Shown: piece by piece, positions 39,550 to 58,202 of the stretch
Position numbering within the stretch: position 1 is the first letter of the stretch
How the letters are laid out: every line of letters starts with the position of its first letter
Assembly: GCA_028822585.1 (NCBI GenBank)
Contig: JAPKDL010000010.1
Location: 1 to 59,170, forward strand
Direction of reading: 5' to 3'
DNA length: 59,170 bases
DNA from: Alphaproteobacteria bacterium
Lineage (GTDB): Bacteria; Pseudomonadota; Alphaproteobacteria; UBA8366; GCA-2717185
Translations under genes and position numbers: made by a program
The notes under the pieces: generated by a model
The model's input: only the letters and a program-made list of their open reading frames with translations
The model's database searches: none
What the model was told of the DNA's origin: nothing

Positions 39550-41625
39550 TTAAGCCAGATTAGCGCGAACCTCTTCAGCCACCGCTTGCGGGACTTGTTC
39601 ATAATGATCGAAATGCATCGAATACTGCGCACGCCCCTGGCTCATGGATCGCAACGTATTGATATATCCGAACATGTTCGCCAACGGCACCATGGCGGAA
39701 ATCACCCGCGCATTGCCGCGTTGATCCATCGTGCCCACGTGGCCGCGACGGCTATTCAAATCGCCGATGATGTCGCCCATGTAGTCTTCCGGGGTCACCA
39801 CCTCTACCTTCATAATAGGTTCCAGCAATCGCGGCGCCGCTTTCGGCATAGCTTCCCGGAACGCTGCGCGAGACGCAATTTCAAACGCCATAACCGAGGA
39901 GTCAACGTCGTGGCTGGCCCCATCTGTCAGGGTAACTTTGAAGTCAATAACAGGGAACCCTGCCAATACGCCGGAATCGCGCGAGCTGTTTAGACCCTTC
40001 TCCACGCCAGGAACGTATTCCCGCGGCACGGAACTGCCGTGCAGCTTACTTTCAAACTCAAAGCCAAAACCCGCTTCCTTCGGTTCAAACAAGAGATTAA
40101 CGCGTGCGAACTGTCCGGAGCCGCCGGTCTGCTTCTTGTGTGTGTAGTCAACTTCAATCGTCTTGGTAATGGTTTCACGATACGCCACTTGCGGCGCGCC
40201 AATATTCGCATCAACCTTAAATTCGCGCTTCATGCGTTCGACGAGAATATCCAGGTGCAACTCACCCATACCCTTAATGATCGTTTGACCACTTTCCATG
40301 TCGCTGGTTACGCGGAAGCTGGGATCTTCCTGCGCCAACCGTGACAAGGCCGTGCCCATTTTTTCTTGATCGCTCTTGGTTTTCGGTTCGACCGCAATTT
40401 CAATAACCGGGTCAGGAAACTCCATCCGTTCCAAAATGATCGGCTTCAACGTGTCACACAGAGTTTCGCCAGTCGTAACATTTTTTAGACCTGCTAACGC
40501 GATAATGTCCCCGGCGCGCGCTTCCTTGACGTCTTCCCGGTGGTTCGCGTGCATCAACAACATGCGACCAACGCGTTCCCGGTTATCTTTCACCGAGTTC
40601 AACACTGCCCCGCCCGTCGTCATGACACCCGAATACACGCGCACAAAAGTCAGCGACCCCACGAACGGATCCGTCATAATCTTGAACGCCAACGCCGCAA
40701 GCGGCTCATCATCGGAAGACGCACGCTCCATCGGCGTGTCGCCACCAACCTCAATACCGGCAGTCGCGCCAATATCCGACGGCGACGGCATATAATCGAC
40801 GACGGCGTCCAACAAGGGTTGCACACCCTTGTTCTTGAATGCTGACCCAGTCAAAACCGGCACAAACGCCAAACCAATCACGCCTTTACGAATACAATTG
40901 CGCAAAGTTTGTTCGCTGACTTCCTCGCCGTCGAGATACGCCTCCATTGCAGCTTCGTCCTGCTCAACGGCCAACTCGACCATCGCTGTCCGGTATTCTC
41001 CAGCCTGTTCAACTAAATTTTCGGGTATGTCTTCTTCGGTGTAATCCGCACCCATGGATTCATCGCGCCAACGGATCGCCTTCATTTTGACCAGGTCAAT
41101 AACACCGGCAAATTCGGCTTCCGACCCTATTGGCAACTGCGTCACCAACGGCGTCGCGCCCAACCGATCAACGATCATCTCAACGCAGCGAAAGAAATCG
41201 GCACCCGTACGGTCCATCTTGTTGATGAAACACATCCGGGGCACATTGTATTTATCCGCTTGACGCCACACGGTCTCACTTTGTGGCTCCACACCCGCGA
41301 CACTGTCAAAAACCGCAACAGCGCCATCCAACACACGCAAACTGCGCTCCACCTCAATGGTGAAATCCACATGGCCCGGTGTATCAATGATGTTGATTCG
41401 ATGGTCGCGCCAGAAACATGTCGTCGCAGCGGAGGTAATCGTAATGCCACGCTCCTGCTCCTGCTCCATCCAATCCATGGTGGCGTTACCGTCATGGACT
41501 TCACCAATTTTGTGGGACCGACCCGTGTAATACAGAATCCGCTCCGTCGTCGTGGTTTTACCAGCGTCGATGTGCGCCATGATGCCGATATTACGGTAGT
41601 CTTCTATGGGAGTTGTGCGTGCCAT
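39550..41625 (-). CDS. fusA: Elongation factor G
   Basis: Translocase of 691 residues. The G domain has [39 protein letters not shown] and [30 protein letters not shown] lies in domain III and [20 protein letters not shown] closes domain V. It lies 42 nt after rpsG and 66 nt before tuf1. Confidence 0.98.
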   Translation of the reverse strand: MARTTPIEDYRNIGIMAHIDAGKTTTTERILYYTGRSHKIGEVHDGNATMDWMEQEQERGITITSAATTCFWRDHRINIIDTPGHVDFTIEVERSLRVLDGAVAVFDSVAGVEPQSETVWRQADKYNVPRMCFINKMDRTGADFFRCVEMIVDRLGATPLVTQLPIGSEAEFAGVIDLVKMKAIRWRDESMGADYTEEDIPENLVEQAGEYRTAMVELAVEQDEAAMEAYLDGEEVSEQTLRNCIRKGVIGLAFVPVLTGSAFKNKGVQPLLDAVVDYMPSPSDIGATAGIEVGGDTPMERASSDDEPLAALAFKIMTDPFVGSLTFVRVYSGVMTTGGAVLNSVKDNRERVGRMLLMHANHREDVKEARAGDIIALAGLKNVTTGETLCDTLKPIILERMEFPDPVIEIAVEPKTKSDQEKMGTALSRLAQEDPSFRVTSDMESGQTIIKGMGELHLDILVERMKREFKVDANIGAPQVAYRETITKTIEVDYTHKKQTGGSGQFARVNLLFEPKEAGFGFEFESKLHGSSVPREYVPGVEKGLNSSRDSGVLAGFPVIDFKVTLTDGASHDVDSSVMAFEIASRAAFREAMPKAAPRLLEPIMKVEVVTPEDYMGDIIGDLNSRRGHVGTMDQRGNARVISAMVPLANMFGYINTLRSMSQGRAQYSMHFDHYEQVPQAVAEEVRANLA

Positions 41626-41667
41626 ACTATTTTCTCGACGACCTTAAAGTCTTAAAATACGTAGATT

Positions 41668-42138
41668 TTACCAGCGATAATGGGAAAAAGCGCGGTTCGC
41701 TTCCGCCATACGGTGGGTATCTTCGCGCTTTTTAACGGAGCCTCCACGATTGTTCGCCGCATCCATCAGCTCACCCGACAAACGATCTGTCATCGTGTAT
41801 TCTGACCGTTTCCGCGCCGTCGCGATAAGCCACCGAAACGCCAGCGCCTGCGCCCGTTCGGTGCGAACATCTACCGGCACCTGATAAGTCGCGCCACCAA
41901 CACGACGAGACCGGACTTCGACCGTGGGCCGAATATTTTCGATCGCATCATGAAACAGCTGCACCGGGTCCGTACCCGCCTTCTGTTCGATCATATCCAG
42001 CGCGCCGTACACCGTACGCTCCGCAACCGATTTTTTACCGTCTAACATGAGACAGTTCATGAATTTGCTCAAAACCATGTCGCCAAATTTGGCGTCCGGA
42101 TTTATGACACGCTTTTCAGCGCGATGGCGTCTAGACAT
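41668..42138 (-). CDS. rpsG: 30S ribosomal protein S7
   Basis: Protein of 156 residues that nucleates head assembly. It starts [20 protein letters not shown] and has [20 protein letters not shown] and [13 protein letters not shown] at the end. It lies 12 nt after rpsL. Confidence 0.98.
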   Translation of the reverse strand: MSRRHRAEKRVINPDAKFGDMVLSKFMNCLMLDGKKSVAERTVYGALDMIEQKAGTDPVQLFHDAIENIRPTVEVRSRRVGGATYQVPVDVRTERAQALAFRWLIATARKRSEYTMTDRLSGELMDAANNRGGSVKKREDTHRMAEANRAFSHYRW

Positions 42139-42150
42139 AATCGTTCACCC

Positions 42151-42522
42151 TTATTTAGGACGCTTCGTGCCGTATTTTGACCGACGTTGACGGCGGTCAC
42201 CGACACCTTGCGTATCCAACGTGCCGCGGATGACATGATAGCGAACACCAGGCAAATCCTTCACACGCCCACCGCGGATCATCACGACCGAGTGCTCTTG
42301 GAGATTGTGACCTTCACCAGGTATGTAGCTTGTCACTTCAAACCCATTGGTCAAACGAACCCGGGCCACTTTCCGCAAGGCGGAGTTCGGCTTTTTCGGC
42401 GTCGTTGTGTAAACCCGAGTGCAGACACCGCGCTTTTGCGGACACGCCTCCAGCGCTGGGACTTTGGTGCGAGCCGGCGGATTTTTCCGCGGCTTACGAA
42501 CTAACTGATTAATTGTCGGCAT
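42151..42522 (-). CDS. rpsL: 30S ribosomal protein S12
   Basis: Decoding-centre protein of 123 residues. Both loops are wild type for streptomycin response: [20 protein letters not shown] around Lys43 and [20 protein letters not shown] around Lys88. First gene of the str-type operon, with a promoter about 240 nt upstream. Confidence 0.98.
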   Translation of the reverse strand: MPTINQLVRKPRKNPPARTKVPALEACPQKRGVCTRVYTTTPKKPNSALRKVARVRLTNGFEVTSYIPGEGHNLQEHSVVMIRGGRVKDLPGVRYHVIRGTLDTQGVGDRRQRRSKYGTKRPK

Positions 42523-42761
42523 GAGCCGTCCTCATCCTAACCATTTCCGTACATTAACAAAAGACACCGGCCAACAGACCAATCTCCCCACCGCGCAAAC
42601 AACACCGGACACACACTTTAATATTGGCGTGCCTGCCATTCATCTGCACACAACCGGCGAAACCGGCCTATATTTTCTCAGATGCTTGGGCGCTTCGTCT
42701 AGGCCCACCCCGCGATCTTATCGCCGAAAAGGTCTACAGTAAGCCCCTCGAAAGTTCGCGC

Positions 42762-42790
42762 ATCCTAGTGACGGACCCCTAACCCGTCAA
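42762..42790 (-). promoter_or_regulatory. Probable sigma-70 promoter of the rpsL operon
   Basis: On the minus strand TTGACG (42790-42785) and TAGGAT (42767-42762) are 17 nt apart. It lies in the 393-base gap from rpoC to rpsL, after the rpoC terminator. The leader to the rpsL start is about 230 nt; I see no gene in it. Confidence 0.65.
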
Positions 42791-42840
42791 GAAAAAGATG
42801 CGCGTAATTTCAATTATTTCTGCGATATCCTGTCAGGTCA

Positions 42841-42897
42841 ATAAAACAGCCGCCGCGCCGCTTTTTTGATTGAATTTTGCGCGGCGCGACGGCTGTT
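42841..42897 (-). terminator. Large terminator hairpin after rpoC
   Basis: On the minus strand AACAGCCGTCGCGCCGCGC pairs with GCGGCGCGGCGGCTGTT across a loop of about 17 bases, followed by TTTAT. It starts 18 nt past the rpoC stop and separates the rif operon from the rpsL operon. Confidence 0.8.
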
Positions 42898-42915
42898 AAT
42901 TCGCATTATTACATT

Positions 42916-47286
<4,371 letters not shown>

Positions 47287-47366
47287 TTAGGCCGCGCAAT
47301 CTTTCGTCACACATACATAACCCTGGGGTCGGCCGGCCCAGGATTGTGACGATCAACAAGGGCGCA

Positions 47367-51527
<4,161 letters not shown>

Positions 51528-51615
51528 TCTTCAACCTCGCATCAATAAATTGTTTCGCCGATTATTCGACGAAACGCCGCGCCCATCAGAAAGCTTTTGG
51601 CTTCCCGTCAGGCGC

Positions 51616-51655
51616 AAAAAACGCGGCTTCGGAGAAAACGGTTTCTCCGAGCGCG
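51616..51655 (-). terminator. Attenuator-like hairpin between rplL and rpoB
   Basis: On the minus strand CGCGCTCGGAGAAA pairs with TTTCTCCGAAGCCGCG, with a small internal mismatch, around CCGT, followed by TTTTTTG. It resembles a partial terminator that lowers rpoBC relative to L7/L12, as known at this place in E. coli. Confidence 0.75.
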
Positions 51656-51759
51656 GGAAACGAGACGACGCCCATTGGGCACACGCCTCGGTCGAAAACA
51701 TGTCGGCGGGGCGACGCCGTTTGGCGCACACCCCAACCGATACTGTGTCGAAAGAAGGG

Positions 51760-52131
51760 CTACGCAAGCTCAACTGTTGCGCCCGCTCCTTCCAATTTGG
51801 TCTTGATCTCTTCAGCTTCGTCCTTGCTAACCGCTTCCTTAACGGCTTTAGGCGCGCTTTCAACGAGATCCTTCGCTTCCTTGAGGCCCAGACCGGTGAT
51901 GGCCCGAACTTCCTTGATGACGTTGATCTTCTTTTCGCCGAAGGACGCCAGGACGACGTCAAATTCGGTTTGTTCTTCAGCAGCTTCACCACCAGCATCC
52001 GCCGCAACCGCGACAGCTACCGGCGCCGCCGCCGAAACGCCCCATTTTTCTTCGAGCATTTTCGAAAGGTCAGCTGCTTCAATCACGGTTAGCGCCGAAA
52101 GGTCTTCGGCGAGTTGTTCCAAATTAGCCAT
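51760..52131 (-). CDS. rplL: 50S ribosomal protein L7/L12
   Basis: Stalk protein of 123 residues that recruits translation GTPases. The N-terminal dimer part ([20 protein letters not shown]) leads to an Ala-rich hinge, then the C-terminal domain with [20 protein letters not shown] and [14 protein letters not shown]. It lies 67 nt after rplJ. Confidence 0.98.
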   Translation of the reverse strand: MANLEQLAEDLSALTVIEAADLSKMLEEKWGVSAAAPVAVAVAADAGGEAAEEQTEFDVVLASFGEKKINVIKEVRAITGLGLKEAKDLVESAPKAVKEAVSKDEAEEIKTKLEGAGATVELA

Positions 52132-52198
52132 TGTATATCTCCTTGGCTTGAAAGTCTCGGTTTGTCACAAAATTAGCCACGCCATTGGCGTCACCACA

Positions 52199-52708
52199 TC
52201 AATCCTTCGTAGCATAGGCCCCAAACACCCGGGCCAGTTGACCACCAGGCGCCTGTAGAACTCCAACAATCTTGCTCGCGGGCGCTTGTAAAAGCCCAAC
52301 AAATTTGCCGCGCAATTCATCCAACGAGGGAAGTTTCGCCAACGCATTAACAGCATCTACATCAAGGGCTTTGTCGCCAAGCGCGCCGCCCAAGATCGTC
52401 AATTTATCATTGCCTTTGGCAAAGTCCACAGCCACACGCGCGGCCGCGACCGGATCCTCCGACACCGCGATCGCCGTCGGACCGGTGAACATGTTGCTCA
52501 ACGGTTCGAACTGGGTGCCCTTCAATGCGATTTTGGCCAACCGGTTTTTCGTTACTTTAAAACCAGCGCCCGCCTCGCGCATCTGATGTCGAAGCGCCGT
52601 TGTTTCCTCTACGGACAAACCGTTTTGGTGAGTCACGACCAATAAAGTCGTGTCCGCCAAGGTCTGTTGCAGTTCGGCTACTAGGTCTTCTTTGCGTGAT
52701 CGGTCCAC
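52199..52708 (-). CDS. rplJ: 50S ribosomal protein L10
   Basis: Stalk base protein of 169 residues that carries the L7/L12 dimers. It has DRSRKEDLVAELQQTLADTT at the start and KVTKNRLAKIALKGTQFEPL. The start codon is GTG at 52708, with GGAGA 7 nt upstream. With L7/L12 it represses its own mRNA in E. coli, and the long leader before this gene fits that. Confidence 0.97.
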   Translation of the reverse strand: MDRSRKEDLVAELQQTLADTTLLVVTHQNGLSVEETTALRHQMREAGAGFKVTKNRLAKIALKGTQFEPLSNMFTGPTAIAVSEDPVAAARVAVDFAKGNDKLTILGGALGDKALDVDAVNALAKLPSLDELRGKFVGLLQAPASKIVGVLQAPGGQLARVFGAYATKD

Positions 52709-53037
52709 GTATTAGTCTCCGATCCTTAAATTGCGCCGCCCCTTTGAAACAAAGGAGCGACTGGTTACAGGATGAACGTGGCAAACCCGCCCCGTTCGAT
52801 TTTCCTGTCCGAGAGGTTCAAACCATCCACAGCAACCGCCGTGAAAAGCATTTTCCTCCTGTCTCATGCAGGCCAGTCGCCTAATTAAGCCGCCCCTACT
52901 CATCGCCTTTCGGCATAACGTCTGAGAACGGCGCCCACAATCTCGGACAAGGTGACAAGACGCCGCTTTCAACGCCCCGCCTTTCATCCAAACGTCGCCT
53001 CATTCGGCACCGTCCGGCGAAATCTTCAAATTCGTAT
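52709..53037 (-). promoter_or_regulatory. Long rplJ leader, probable L10-binding region
   Basis: The 329 bases from the rplA stop to rplJ hold no convincing gene. A perfect CCTTTG/CAAAGG stem lies at 52741-52755, about 33 nt before the rplJ start. The position and length fit the L10(L12)4 autoregulatory leader known from other bacteria. The fold itself was not computed. Confidence 0.45.
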
Positions 53038-53739
53038 TTAAGCGCCCGTGTTAACGCTGGAGACATCAATTTTGACGCTCGGCCCCATGGTCGATGAAAC
53101 CGACAAACGCTTGATAAACGTGCCTTTCGTTCCGCTGGGCCTCGCCCTGGAAATCGCATTTACAAAGGCGCGCACATTATCCGCCAATTGCGCTTCATCA
53201 AAGCTGGCCTTGCCAACGCCGGCGTGTATCACGCCGGCCTTTTCAGCGCGGAATTGCACTTCGCCACCCTTGGCACCTTTAACCGCCGTCGCCACGTCCG
53301 GCGTCACGGTGCCCAATTTCGGATTAGGCATCAAGCCACGTGGGCCCAGGATTTTTCCCAGACGCCCAACAATCGCCATCATATCCGGAGTTGCGACACA
53401 GCGGTCGAAATCCATTTCGCCAGCTTGCACGCGTTCGGCCAAATCTTCCGCGCCCACGATATCCGCGCCCGCCGCCTTGGCTTCGTCGGCCTTATCGCCC
53501 TTCGCGAAAACCGCGACGCGCACGGACTTTCCGGTGCCATGGGGCAATTGAACGACGCCGCGAACCTGTTGATCCGAATGTCGGGGGTCAATGCCCAAGT
53601 TCATAGCGACTTCGATGGTTTCATCAAATTTAGCATTCGCATTCAACTTGAGCGACTTGACCGCATCTTCCAACGGATAGTCCTTCAAGGGATCTATGGA
53701 GTCCCGTGAGGTTTTAAGTCTTTTTCCCATTTTAGCCAT
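53038..53739 (-). CDS. rplA: 50S ribosomal protein L1
   Basis: Protein of 233 residues on the L1 stalk, and in E. coli the translational repressor of the rplK-rplA mRNA. Seen: [40 protein letters not shown], and [20 protein letters not shown] at the end. It lies 5 nt after rplK. Confidence 0.98.
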   Translation of the reverse strand: MAKMGKRLKTSRDSIDPLKDYPLEDAVKSLKLNANAKFDETIEVAMNLGIDPRHSDQQVRGVVQLPHGTGKSVRVAVFAKGDKADEAKAAGADIVGAEDLAERVQAGEMDFDRCVATPDMMAIVGRLGKILGPRGLMPNPKLGTVTPDVATAVKGAKGGEVQFRAEKAGVIHAGVGKASFDEAQLADNVRAFVNAISRARPSGTKGTFIKRLSVSSTMGPSVKIDVSSVNTGA

Positions 53740-53744
53740 GATGT

Positions 53745-54173
53745 CTACTCCGCCACTTCCAAGCCCATTGAACGCGCTGAACCCGCAATAATCTTCATCG
53801 CGGCGTCGATATCATTCGCATTCAAATCCACCATCTTCGCTTCCGCGACTTCACGCAGTTGCGCCTGTGTCACCTTGCCCGCAACAATGCGGCCCGGTTC
53901 GCCCGACCCCTTTGTGATTCCAACGGCCTTACGCAGGAAATACGACGCCGGGGGCGTTTTGGTGACAAAGGAAAAGGACCGGTCTCCATAGGCCGTAATA
54001 ACGACAGGAATCGGTGTTCCTTGCTCCATATTTTGGGTGAACGCGTTGAACGCCTTGCAGAATTCCATAATATTCAAGCCAGCCTGGCCGAGCGCCGGGC
54101 CGACCGGCGGCGAAGGATTCGCCTGCCCCGCGGGGATTTCGAGCTTAATATAGCCCGCTATTTTCTTCGCCAT
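53745..54173 (-). CDS. rplK: 50S ribosomal protein L11
   Basis: Protein of 142 residues in the GTPase-associated centre. Seen: [33 protein letters not shown], and the C-terminal rRNA-binding part ending [12 protein letters not shown]. It lies 74 nt after nusG. Confidence 0.98.
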   Translation of the reverse strand: MAKKIAGYIKLEIPAGQANPSPPVGPALGQAGLNIMEFCKAFNAFTQNMEQGTPIPVVITAYGDRSFSFVTKTPPASYFLRKAVGITKGSGEPGRIVAGKVTQAQLREVAEAKMVDLNANDIDAAMKIIAGSARSMGLEVAE

Positions 54174-54247
54174 GTTTCGCCTTCCTTAAGTGGCCGCGCG
54201 GTACGGTGCTGACCCACCTCCCGCACGAAAATTCTTAACAACAGTCT

Positions 54248-54778
54248 TTACAGTTTTTCGACCTGGGAATATTCCAAATCGACGGGAGTAGCTCGGCCGA
54301 AGATCGACACTGAAACCTTAAGCCGCGCTTTTTCTTCATCCACATCCTCGACATAACCGTTAAACGATTGAAACGGTCCATCGCTAACGCGAACTTGTTC
54401 ACCGACATCAAAGGTGACGGACGGTTTGGGCCGCTCCACGCCTTCCTTCACCTGATGAAGAATCCGTTGCGCCTCGGCGTCACTAATAGGCGTCGGCTTG
54501 CCTTTGCCGCCAAGAAAATCGGTAACCTTGGCCGTATTTTTGACCAAATGCCAACTTTCATCAGTCATTTCCATGTGAACTAGAATATAGCCAGGAAAAA
54601 ATTTACGTTCGGCGCTGACACGGCTGCCCCGGCGCAATTCGACGACCTCCTCCATTGGCACCAGCACTTCTTCAATGCGGTCCGTCATTTCCTTCTGTTC
54701 TGCCTGTTCGGAAATCGACTGAGCGACTTTCCGTTCAAAGCCGGAGTAGACATGCACCACGTACCATCGTTTCGCCAT
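54248..54778 (-). CDS. nusG: Transcription antitermination factor NusG
   Basis: Protein of 176 residues that binds RNA polymerase and links it to Rho and the ribosome. The N-terminal domain starts [20 protein letters not shown] and has [14 protein letters not shown]. The KOW domain is [20 protein letters not shown]. It lies 2 nt after secE. Confidence 0.98.
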   Translation of the reverse strand: MAKRWYVVHVYSGFERKVAQSISEQAEQKEMTDRIEEVLVPMEEVVELRRGSRVSAERKFFPGYILVHMEMTDESWHLVKNTAKVTDFLGGKGKPTPISDAEAQRILHQVKEGVERPKPSVTFDVGEQVRVSDGPFQSFNGYVEDVDEEKARLKVSVSIFGRATPVDLEYSQVEKL

Positions 54779-54780
54779 GG

Positions 54781-54978
54781 CTAGCCTCCAATTCCCAACA
54801 CGAGTTTCACGAGCTTGGAAATAACCTGATCAACGAGAAGGAAAAACACAGCCGCAAGCGCAACCATGATGAACACCATCGTGGTCGTAATCCCGGTTTC
54901 CTTACGTGTCGGCCATGTAACTTTTTCGACTTCTTGCCGAACCTGCCGCATGAACACCACTGGGTTAGTCTTCGCCAT
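54781..54978 (-). CDS. secE: Protein translocase subunit SecE
   Basis: Single-helix form of 65 residues that braces SecY. The conserved [20 protein letters not shown] amphipathic part precedes one membrane helix (about residues 31-58). It lies just before nusG and after tRNA-Trp, the classic order. Confidence 0.97.
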   Translation of the reverse strand: MAKTNPVVFMRQVRQEVEKVTWPTRKETGITTTMVFIMVALAAVFFLLVDQVISKLVKLVLGIGG

Positions 54979-55033
54979 CGTACTCCACTCACTTAACCGT
55001 TATCTTCACACGATCAATTTTGGGTCTAACCGC

Positions 55034-55109
55034 TGGCAGGGGCACTAGGGTTCGAACCCAGGACCTTCGGTTTTGGAGACCGACGCTCTACCAACTGAGC
55101 TATACCCCT
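55034..55109 (-). tRNA. tRNA-Trp (CCA)
   Basis: A 76-nt tRNA with encoded CCA. The 5' AGGGGTA pairs with TGCCCCT, discriminator G. The anticodon loop CTCCAAA gives CCA, and the T-arm is GGTTCGAACC. It lies between tuf2 and secE. Confidence 0.98.
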
Positions 55110-55125
55110 AAACTACGCCAGGTCG

Positions 55126-56316
55126 TTACTCGATAACGCTGGCGACGACGCCGGCGCCGACGGTGCGACCACCCTCACGAATTGCGAAACGCAGGCCTTC
55201 GTCCATCGCAATCGGTGCGATCAAGTCAACCTGCATCGAAATGTTGTCCCCGGGCATCACCATCTCCGTGCCATCCGGCAACACAACCGAACCCGTGATA
55301 TCCGTCGTACGAAAATAAAACTGCGGACGGTAATTCGAGAAAAACGGCGTGTGACGGCCGCCCTCGTCCTTCGTCAGAATATAGCACTCACACATGAACT
55401 TCGTATGCGGCGTGATCGATCCCGGCGCCGCGAGAACCTGGCCCCGCTCAACATCTTCACGGCCCGTGCCACGTAGCAGCGCCCCGATGTTGTCGCCGGC
55501 TTCGCCCGAATCCAACAACTTGCGGAACATTTCAACGCCCGTGCACGTCGTCTTCGTCGTGTCGCGGATGCCCACGATCTCAATCTCGTCGCCAACCTTC
55601 ACAACCCCGCGCTCGACCCGACCTGTCACAACCGTGCCACGTCCCGAAATCGAAAACACATCTTCAATCGGCATCAGGAATGGCATGTCTATCGCGCGTT
55701 CCGGCTGCGGGATGTATTCATCCACCGCCTCCATCAGCTTCTTGATCGACTCAACGCCCGTTTCCGCGTCGCCGTCTTCCAACGCGCCCAGCGCCGTCCC
55801 CATCACAATGGGAATGTCGTCGCCCGGAAAATCATAGCTCGACAGCAATTCGCGGACTTCCATCTCGACGAGCTCAAGAAGCTCCTCGTCATCCACCTGA
55901 TCAACCTTATTCAGATATACCACGAGCGACGGAACGCCAACCTGGCGCGCCAAAAGGATATGTTCACGCGTTTGCGGCATCGGGCCGTCCGCCGCCGACA
56001 CAACCAGGATCGCCCCATCCATCTGCGCCGCGCCTGTGATCATGTTCTTCACATAATCCGCGTGACCCGGGCAATCCACATGCGCGTAATGACGGTTCGT
56101 CGTCTCGTATTCAACATGGGCCGTATTAATCGTGATCCCACGCTCCCGTTCTTCGGGAGCCTTGTCGATCGACGAATAATCCTGAAACTCAGCTCCGCCC
56201 TCTGCCGCCAAAACCTTCGTGATCGCCGCCGTCAATGTCGTCTTGCCATGATCAACGTGGCCGATCGTGCCAATGTTGCAGTGCGGCTTATTCCGCTCAA
56301 ACTTTTGCTTCGCCAT
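55126..56316 (-). CDS. tuf: Elongation factor Tu, copy 2
   Basis: Same 396-residue protein as copy 1. The identity covers the whole gene and ends within a few bases of the stop and the ATG, because the upstream sequences (ATACTCTCC for copy 1, TTTATCTTTC for copy 2) differ at once. The frame opens at 56454, but the ATG at 56316 matches copy 1. It sits in the tRNA-Tyr/tRNA-Gly/tuf/tRNA-Trp unit, like tufB of E. coli. Confidence 0.98.
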   Translation of the reverse strand: MAKQKFERNKPHCNIGTIGHVDHGKTTLTAAITKVLAAEGGAEFQDYSSIDKAPEERERGITINTAHVEYETTNRHYAHVDCPGHADYVKNMITGAAQMDGAILVVSAADGPMPQTREHILLARQVGVPSLVVYLNKVDQVDDEELLELVEMEVRELLSSYDFPGDDIPIVMGTALGALEDGDAETGVESIKKLMEAVDEYIPQPERAIDMPFLMPIEDVFSISGRGTVVTGRVERGVVKVGDEIEIVGIRDTTKTTCTGVEMFRKLLDSGEAGDNIGALLRGTGREDVERGQVLAAPGSITPHTKFMCECYILTKDEGGRHTPFFSNYRPQFYFRTTDITGSVVLPDGTEMVMPGDNISMQVDLIAPIAMDEGLRFAIREGGRTVGAGVVASVIE

Positions 56317-56426
56317 CGCTTTATCTTTCCTGAACCTTACTGTGTTCCAAAACCATTCATCTTCAAACGCCAAACAACTGCCGCCGTCCGGCAGATTCGC
56401 AACCGGCGATTTGCGCCGGACAACAC

Positions 56427-56500
56427 TGGAGCGGGTGATGGGAATCGAACCCACACAACCAGCTTGGAAGGCTGGGGCTCTACCTTTGAGCTACACCCGC
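56427..56500 (-). tRNA. tRNA-Gly (TCC)
   Basis: A 74-nt tRNA with encoded CCA. The acceptor stem is GCGGGTG/CACCCGC, the anticodon stem CCAGC/GCTGG encloses CTTCCAA (anticodon TCC), and the T-arm is GGTTCGATTCC. A CCGGCG/CGCCGG hairpin follows at 56404-56420, before tuf2, possibly a processing site. Confidence 0.98.
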
Positions 56501-56575
56501 CGAATTAATTCAGATCAACGGTTTAGACTTAGCCGCCTTCATATTTCTTCACGTTGCCCGCCACAACAAAACACG

Positions 56576-56660
56576 TGGTGGAGGGGGTTGGATTCGAACC
56601 AACGTAGACATAGTCAACGGGTTTACAGCCCGTCCCTTTTAACCACTCAGGCACCCCTCC
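56576..56660 (-). tRNA. tRNA-Tyr (GTA)
   Basis: An 85-nt type II tRNA with encoded CCA. The acceptor is GGAGGGG/CCCCTCC, the anticodon stem ACGGG/CCCGT encloses CTGTAAA (anticodon GTA), and it has a long variable arm. First gene of the tRNA-tuf-secE-nusG run. Confidence 0.98.
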
Positions 56661-56705
56661 GAAACGCCAGCTTCTACTTCGCTAGTCTGGTCGCGCGGAG
56701 TGCGC

Positions 56706-56733
56706 ACTATCTCGATTTGTCTCGGCTTGTCAA
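56706..56733 (-). promoter_or_regulatory. Probable sigma-70 promoter of the tRNA-Tyr/tuf2/rif unit
   Basis: On the minus strand a perfect TTGACA (56733-56728) lies 16 nt before GATAGT (56711-56706). The tRNA-Tyr 5' end is 45 nt past the -10 box. It lies in the divergent gap with rlmB. Confidence 0.65.
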
Positions 56734-56833
56734 CTTTAAATCGACACAACAAAACACATCCATCCGCGCCCCACCTTCGAGGCCGCGTCCAGACGGCGCT
56801 TGCACTTTGATTCGAGGCTGAATATTAACAAGA

Positions 56834-57646
56834 ATGACCCAAAAAATCAAGCCTGATCGCAAGCCCCCCAAGAAACGTTCTCGACCCAATAATGGGCAAC
56901 CTCATGCGCCTGTAACCGCAACCGTCAGTCGTAGCGACGCCGAGATGTGGCTGTATGGCCGCCATCCGGTTTTCGCCGCCATGAAAAATTCGCGACGCCG
57001 AATTCGCCGCATATTGGCGACCACCGCAGCCGCAAAGAATATGCCTACCTCAAATCATACAGTCGAAAGCGTCACCCGCCGGGAATTGGACGATTTTTTG
57101 CCCGACGGCGCCGTGCATCAGGGAATCGCGACGCTCGCAGATCCCCTGCCCACTATCGGGTTGGATGATATTTGCCGAAACGCTGCGCCGGACGCCACCG
57201 TCGTCGTGTTAGACCAGGTCAGTGATCCGCATAATGTCGGCGCGGTGCTGCGTAGCGCCGCAGTGTTTGGCGCTGCCGCCGTCATCACGCCGGCACGCGG
57301 TGCGCCCCCCATCACCGGCGTCCTTGCCAAAGCCGCAAGCGGCGCCTTGGAACGAGTTCCCCTCATCGGCGTCAGTAATCTTGCCCGCACGCTGGCGGAT
57401 TTAAAACAAGAAAACTTTTGGTGCATCGGCCTTGATGGTGAAGCGCGCGACAGCCTTAGCGCAGCGCCATTTGATGGTCGGATCGCCCTGGTGTTGGGCG
57501 CGGAAGGCGAAGGCCTGCGCCGCCTGACGCGGGTAAACTGCGATCTCCTCGCCACCATTCCCGCCGCCGGGTCGTTCGCAACTCTGAACGTGTCCAACGC
57601 CGCCGCCGTCGCACTCTATGAAATTTTTCGCCGCCGAACACGATAA
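56834..57646 (+). CDS. rlmB: TrmH-family (SPOUT) rRNA 2'-O-methyltransferase, RlmB-like
   Basis: Knotted methyltransferase of 270 residues; RlmB methylates G2251 of 23S rRNA. A basic N-tail is followed by the substrate-binding domain (WLYGRHPVFAAM). The SPOUT motifs are VVLDQVSDPHNVGAVLRSA, ALVLGAEGEGLRRL and TLNVSNAAAVALYEIFRR. It is divergent from tRNA-Tyr, and no other gene follows in its direction except the recombinase remnant. Confidence 0.92.
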   Translation: MTQKIKPDRKPPKKRSRPNNGQPHAPVTATVSRSDAEMWLYGRHPVFAAMKNSRRRIRRILATTAAAKNMPTSNHTVESVTRRELDDFLPDGAVHQGIATLADPLPTIGLDDICRNAAPDATVVVLDQVSDPHNVGAVLRSAAVFGAAAVITPARGAPPITGVLAKAASGALERVPLIGVSNLARTLADLKQENFWCIGLDGEARDSLSAAPFDGRIALVLGAEGEGLRRLTRVNCDLLATIPAAGSFATLNVSNAAAVALYEIFRRRTR

Positions 57647-57962
57647 TGCTTTAATTCTAGAATACCTTCAGCGAATAAAAATTTCGGTCCATTCTTATAA
57701 ATACATTAGTGCGAAATTTAACAGCGAGGCAGATCTACATACGATTTATCCACTTGCCCACAATATGGGCACGAGCGTCAGTATTCTAAGAACATTTTAT
57801 GGTCAAAATAGAATGCCAGGTCAGGCCGCAGAACTTACTAAGTTAGGCAATTTTAATAGTACCGCTAAGCCTATTCTGCAGAGATTAGATAATTTACAGC
57901 TGGTTCATTTCTGTTACAAAGCAAGTAATATTCCATTTATATTTAATATGCGCATTTTATAA
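57618..57962 (+). pseudogene. C-terminal remnant of a tyrosine recombinase/integrase
   Basis: A 114-codon frame overlaps the rlmB end by 29 nt. Its middle reads YPLAHNMGTSVSILRTFYGQ, then PGQAAELTKL, close to the integrase end where an LA-xNMGTS block precedes the nucleophile Tyr (here in TFYGQ). The upstream Arg-His box is degenerate (HSYKYISAKF), and the rest of the protein is missing. The stretch is clearly more AT-rich than rlmB. I call it an inactive fragment next to tRNA-Thr. Confidence 0.6.
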
Positions 57963-57986
57963 CATTGTTATCTTCATTAGTTTGCC

Positions 57987-58015
57987 TTGATTACAAAAGC
58001 CCTTACATATAGATA
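57987..58015 (+). promoter_or_regulatory. Probable sigma-70 promoter of tRNA-Thr
   Basis: TTGATT (57987-57992) and TAGATA (58010-58015) are 17 nt apart, and the tRNA begins 12 nt after the -10 box. Confidence 0.65.
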
Positions 58016-58026
58016 ACTTTTCCAGT

Positions 58027-58101
58027 GCCGCGCTAGCTCAGTGGTAGAGCAATGGTTTTGTAAACCATAGGTCCGCAGTTCGATCCTGTGGCGCGGCACC
58101 A
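58027..58101 (+). tRNA. tRNA-Thr (TGT)
   Basis: A 75-nt tRNA with encoded CCA. The acceptor is GCCGCGC/GCGCGGC, the anticodon stem ATGGT/ACCAT encloses TTTGTAA (anticodon TGT), and the T-arm is CAGTTCGATCCTG. Recombinase remnants lie on both sides, which suggests use as an integration target. Confidence 0.98.
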
Positions 58102-58106
58102 TTTTC

Positions 58107-58202
58107 TTATTCCACTACCTTCTTCATCGCATCGACGCTTATTCCTACGTACCGCTGGGTCATCTGTAACGATGAATGCCGAACACTTGGCTGCAGCGCC
58201 GC
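58107..58202 (-). pseudogene. C-terminal remnant of a second tyrosine recombinase
   Basis: On the minus strand the last residues before TAA (58107-58109) are RHSSLQMTQRYVGISVDAM and KKVVE. This is the GHxSxxMTxRYxxxS box with the nucleophile Tyr of phage-type integrases, with Arg in place of the usual Gly. A TAG lies in frame at 58203-58205, and no upstream catalytic boxes were found up to 58340. The stop is 5 nt past the tRNA-Thr CCA, the usual layout of an integrase beside its attachment site. Confidence 0.65.

Noticed and set aside
39127-39993. 288-codon plus-strand frame over tuf1 and fusA
   Set aside because: It spans the end of one conserved gene and the start of another in antisense, and part of it is repeated only because tuf is duplicated.
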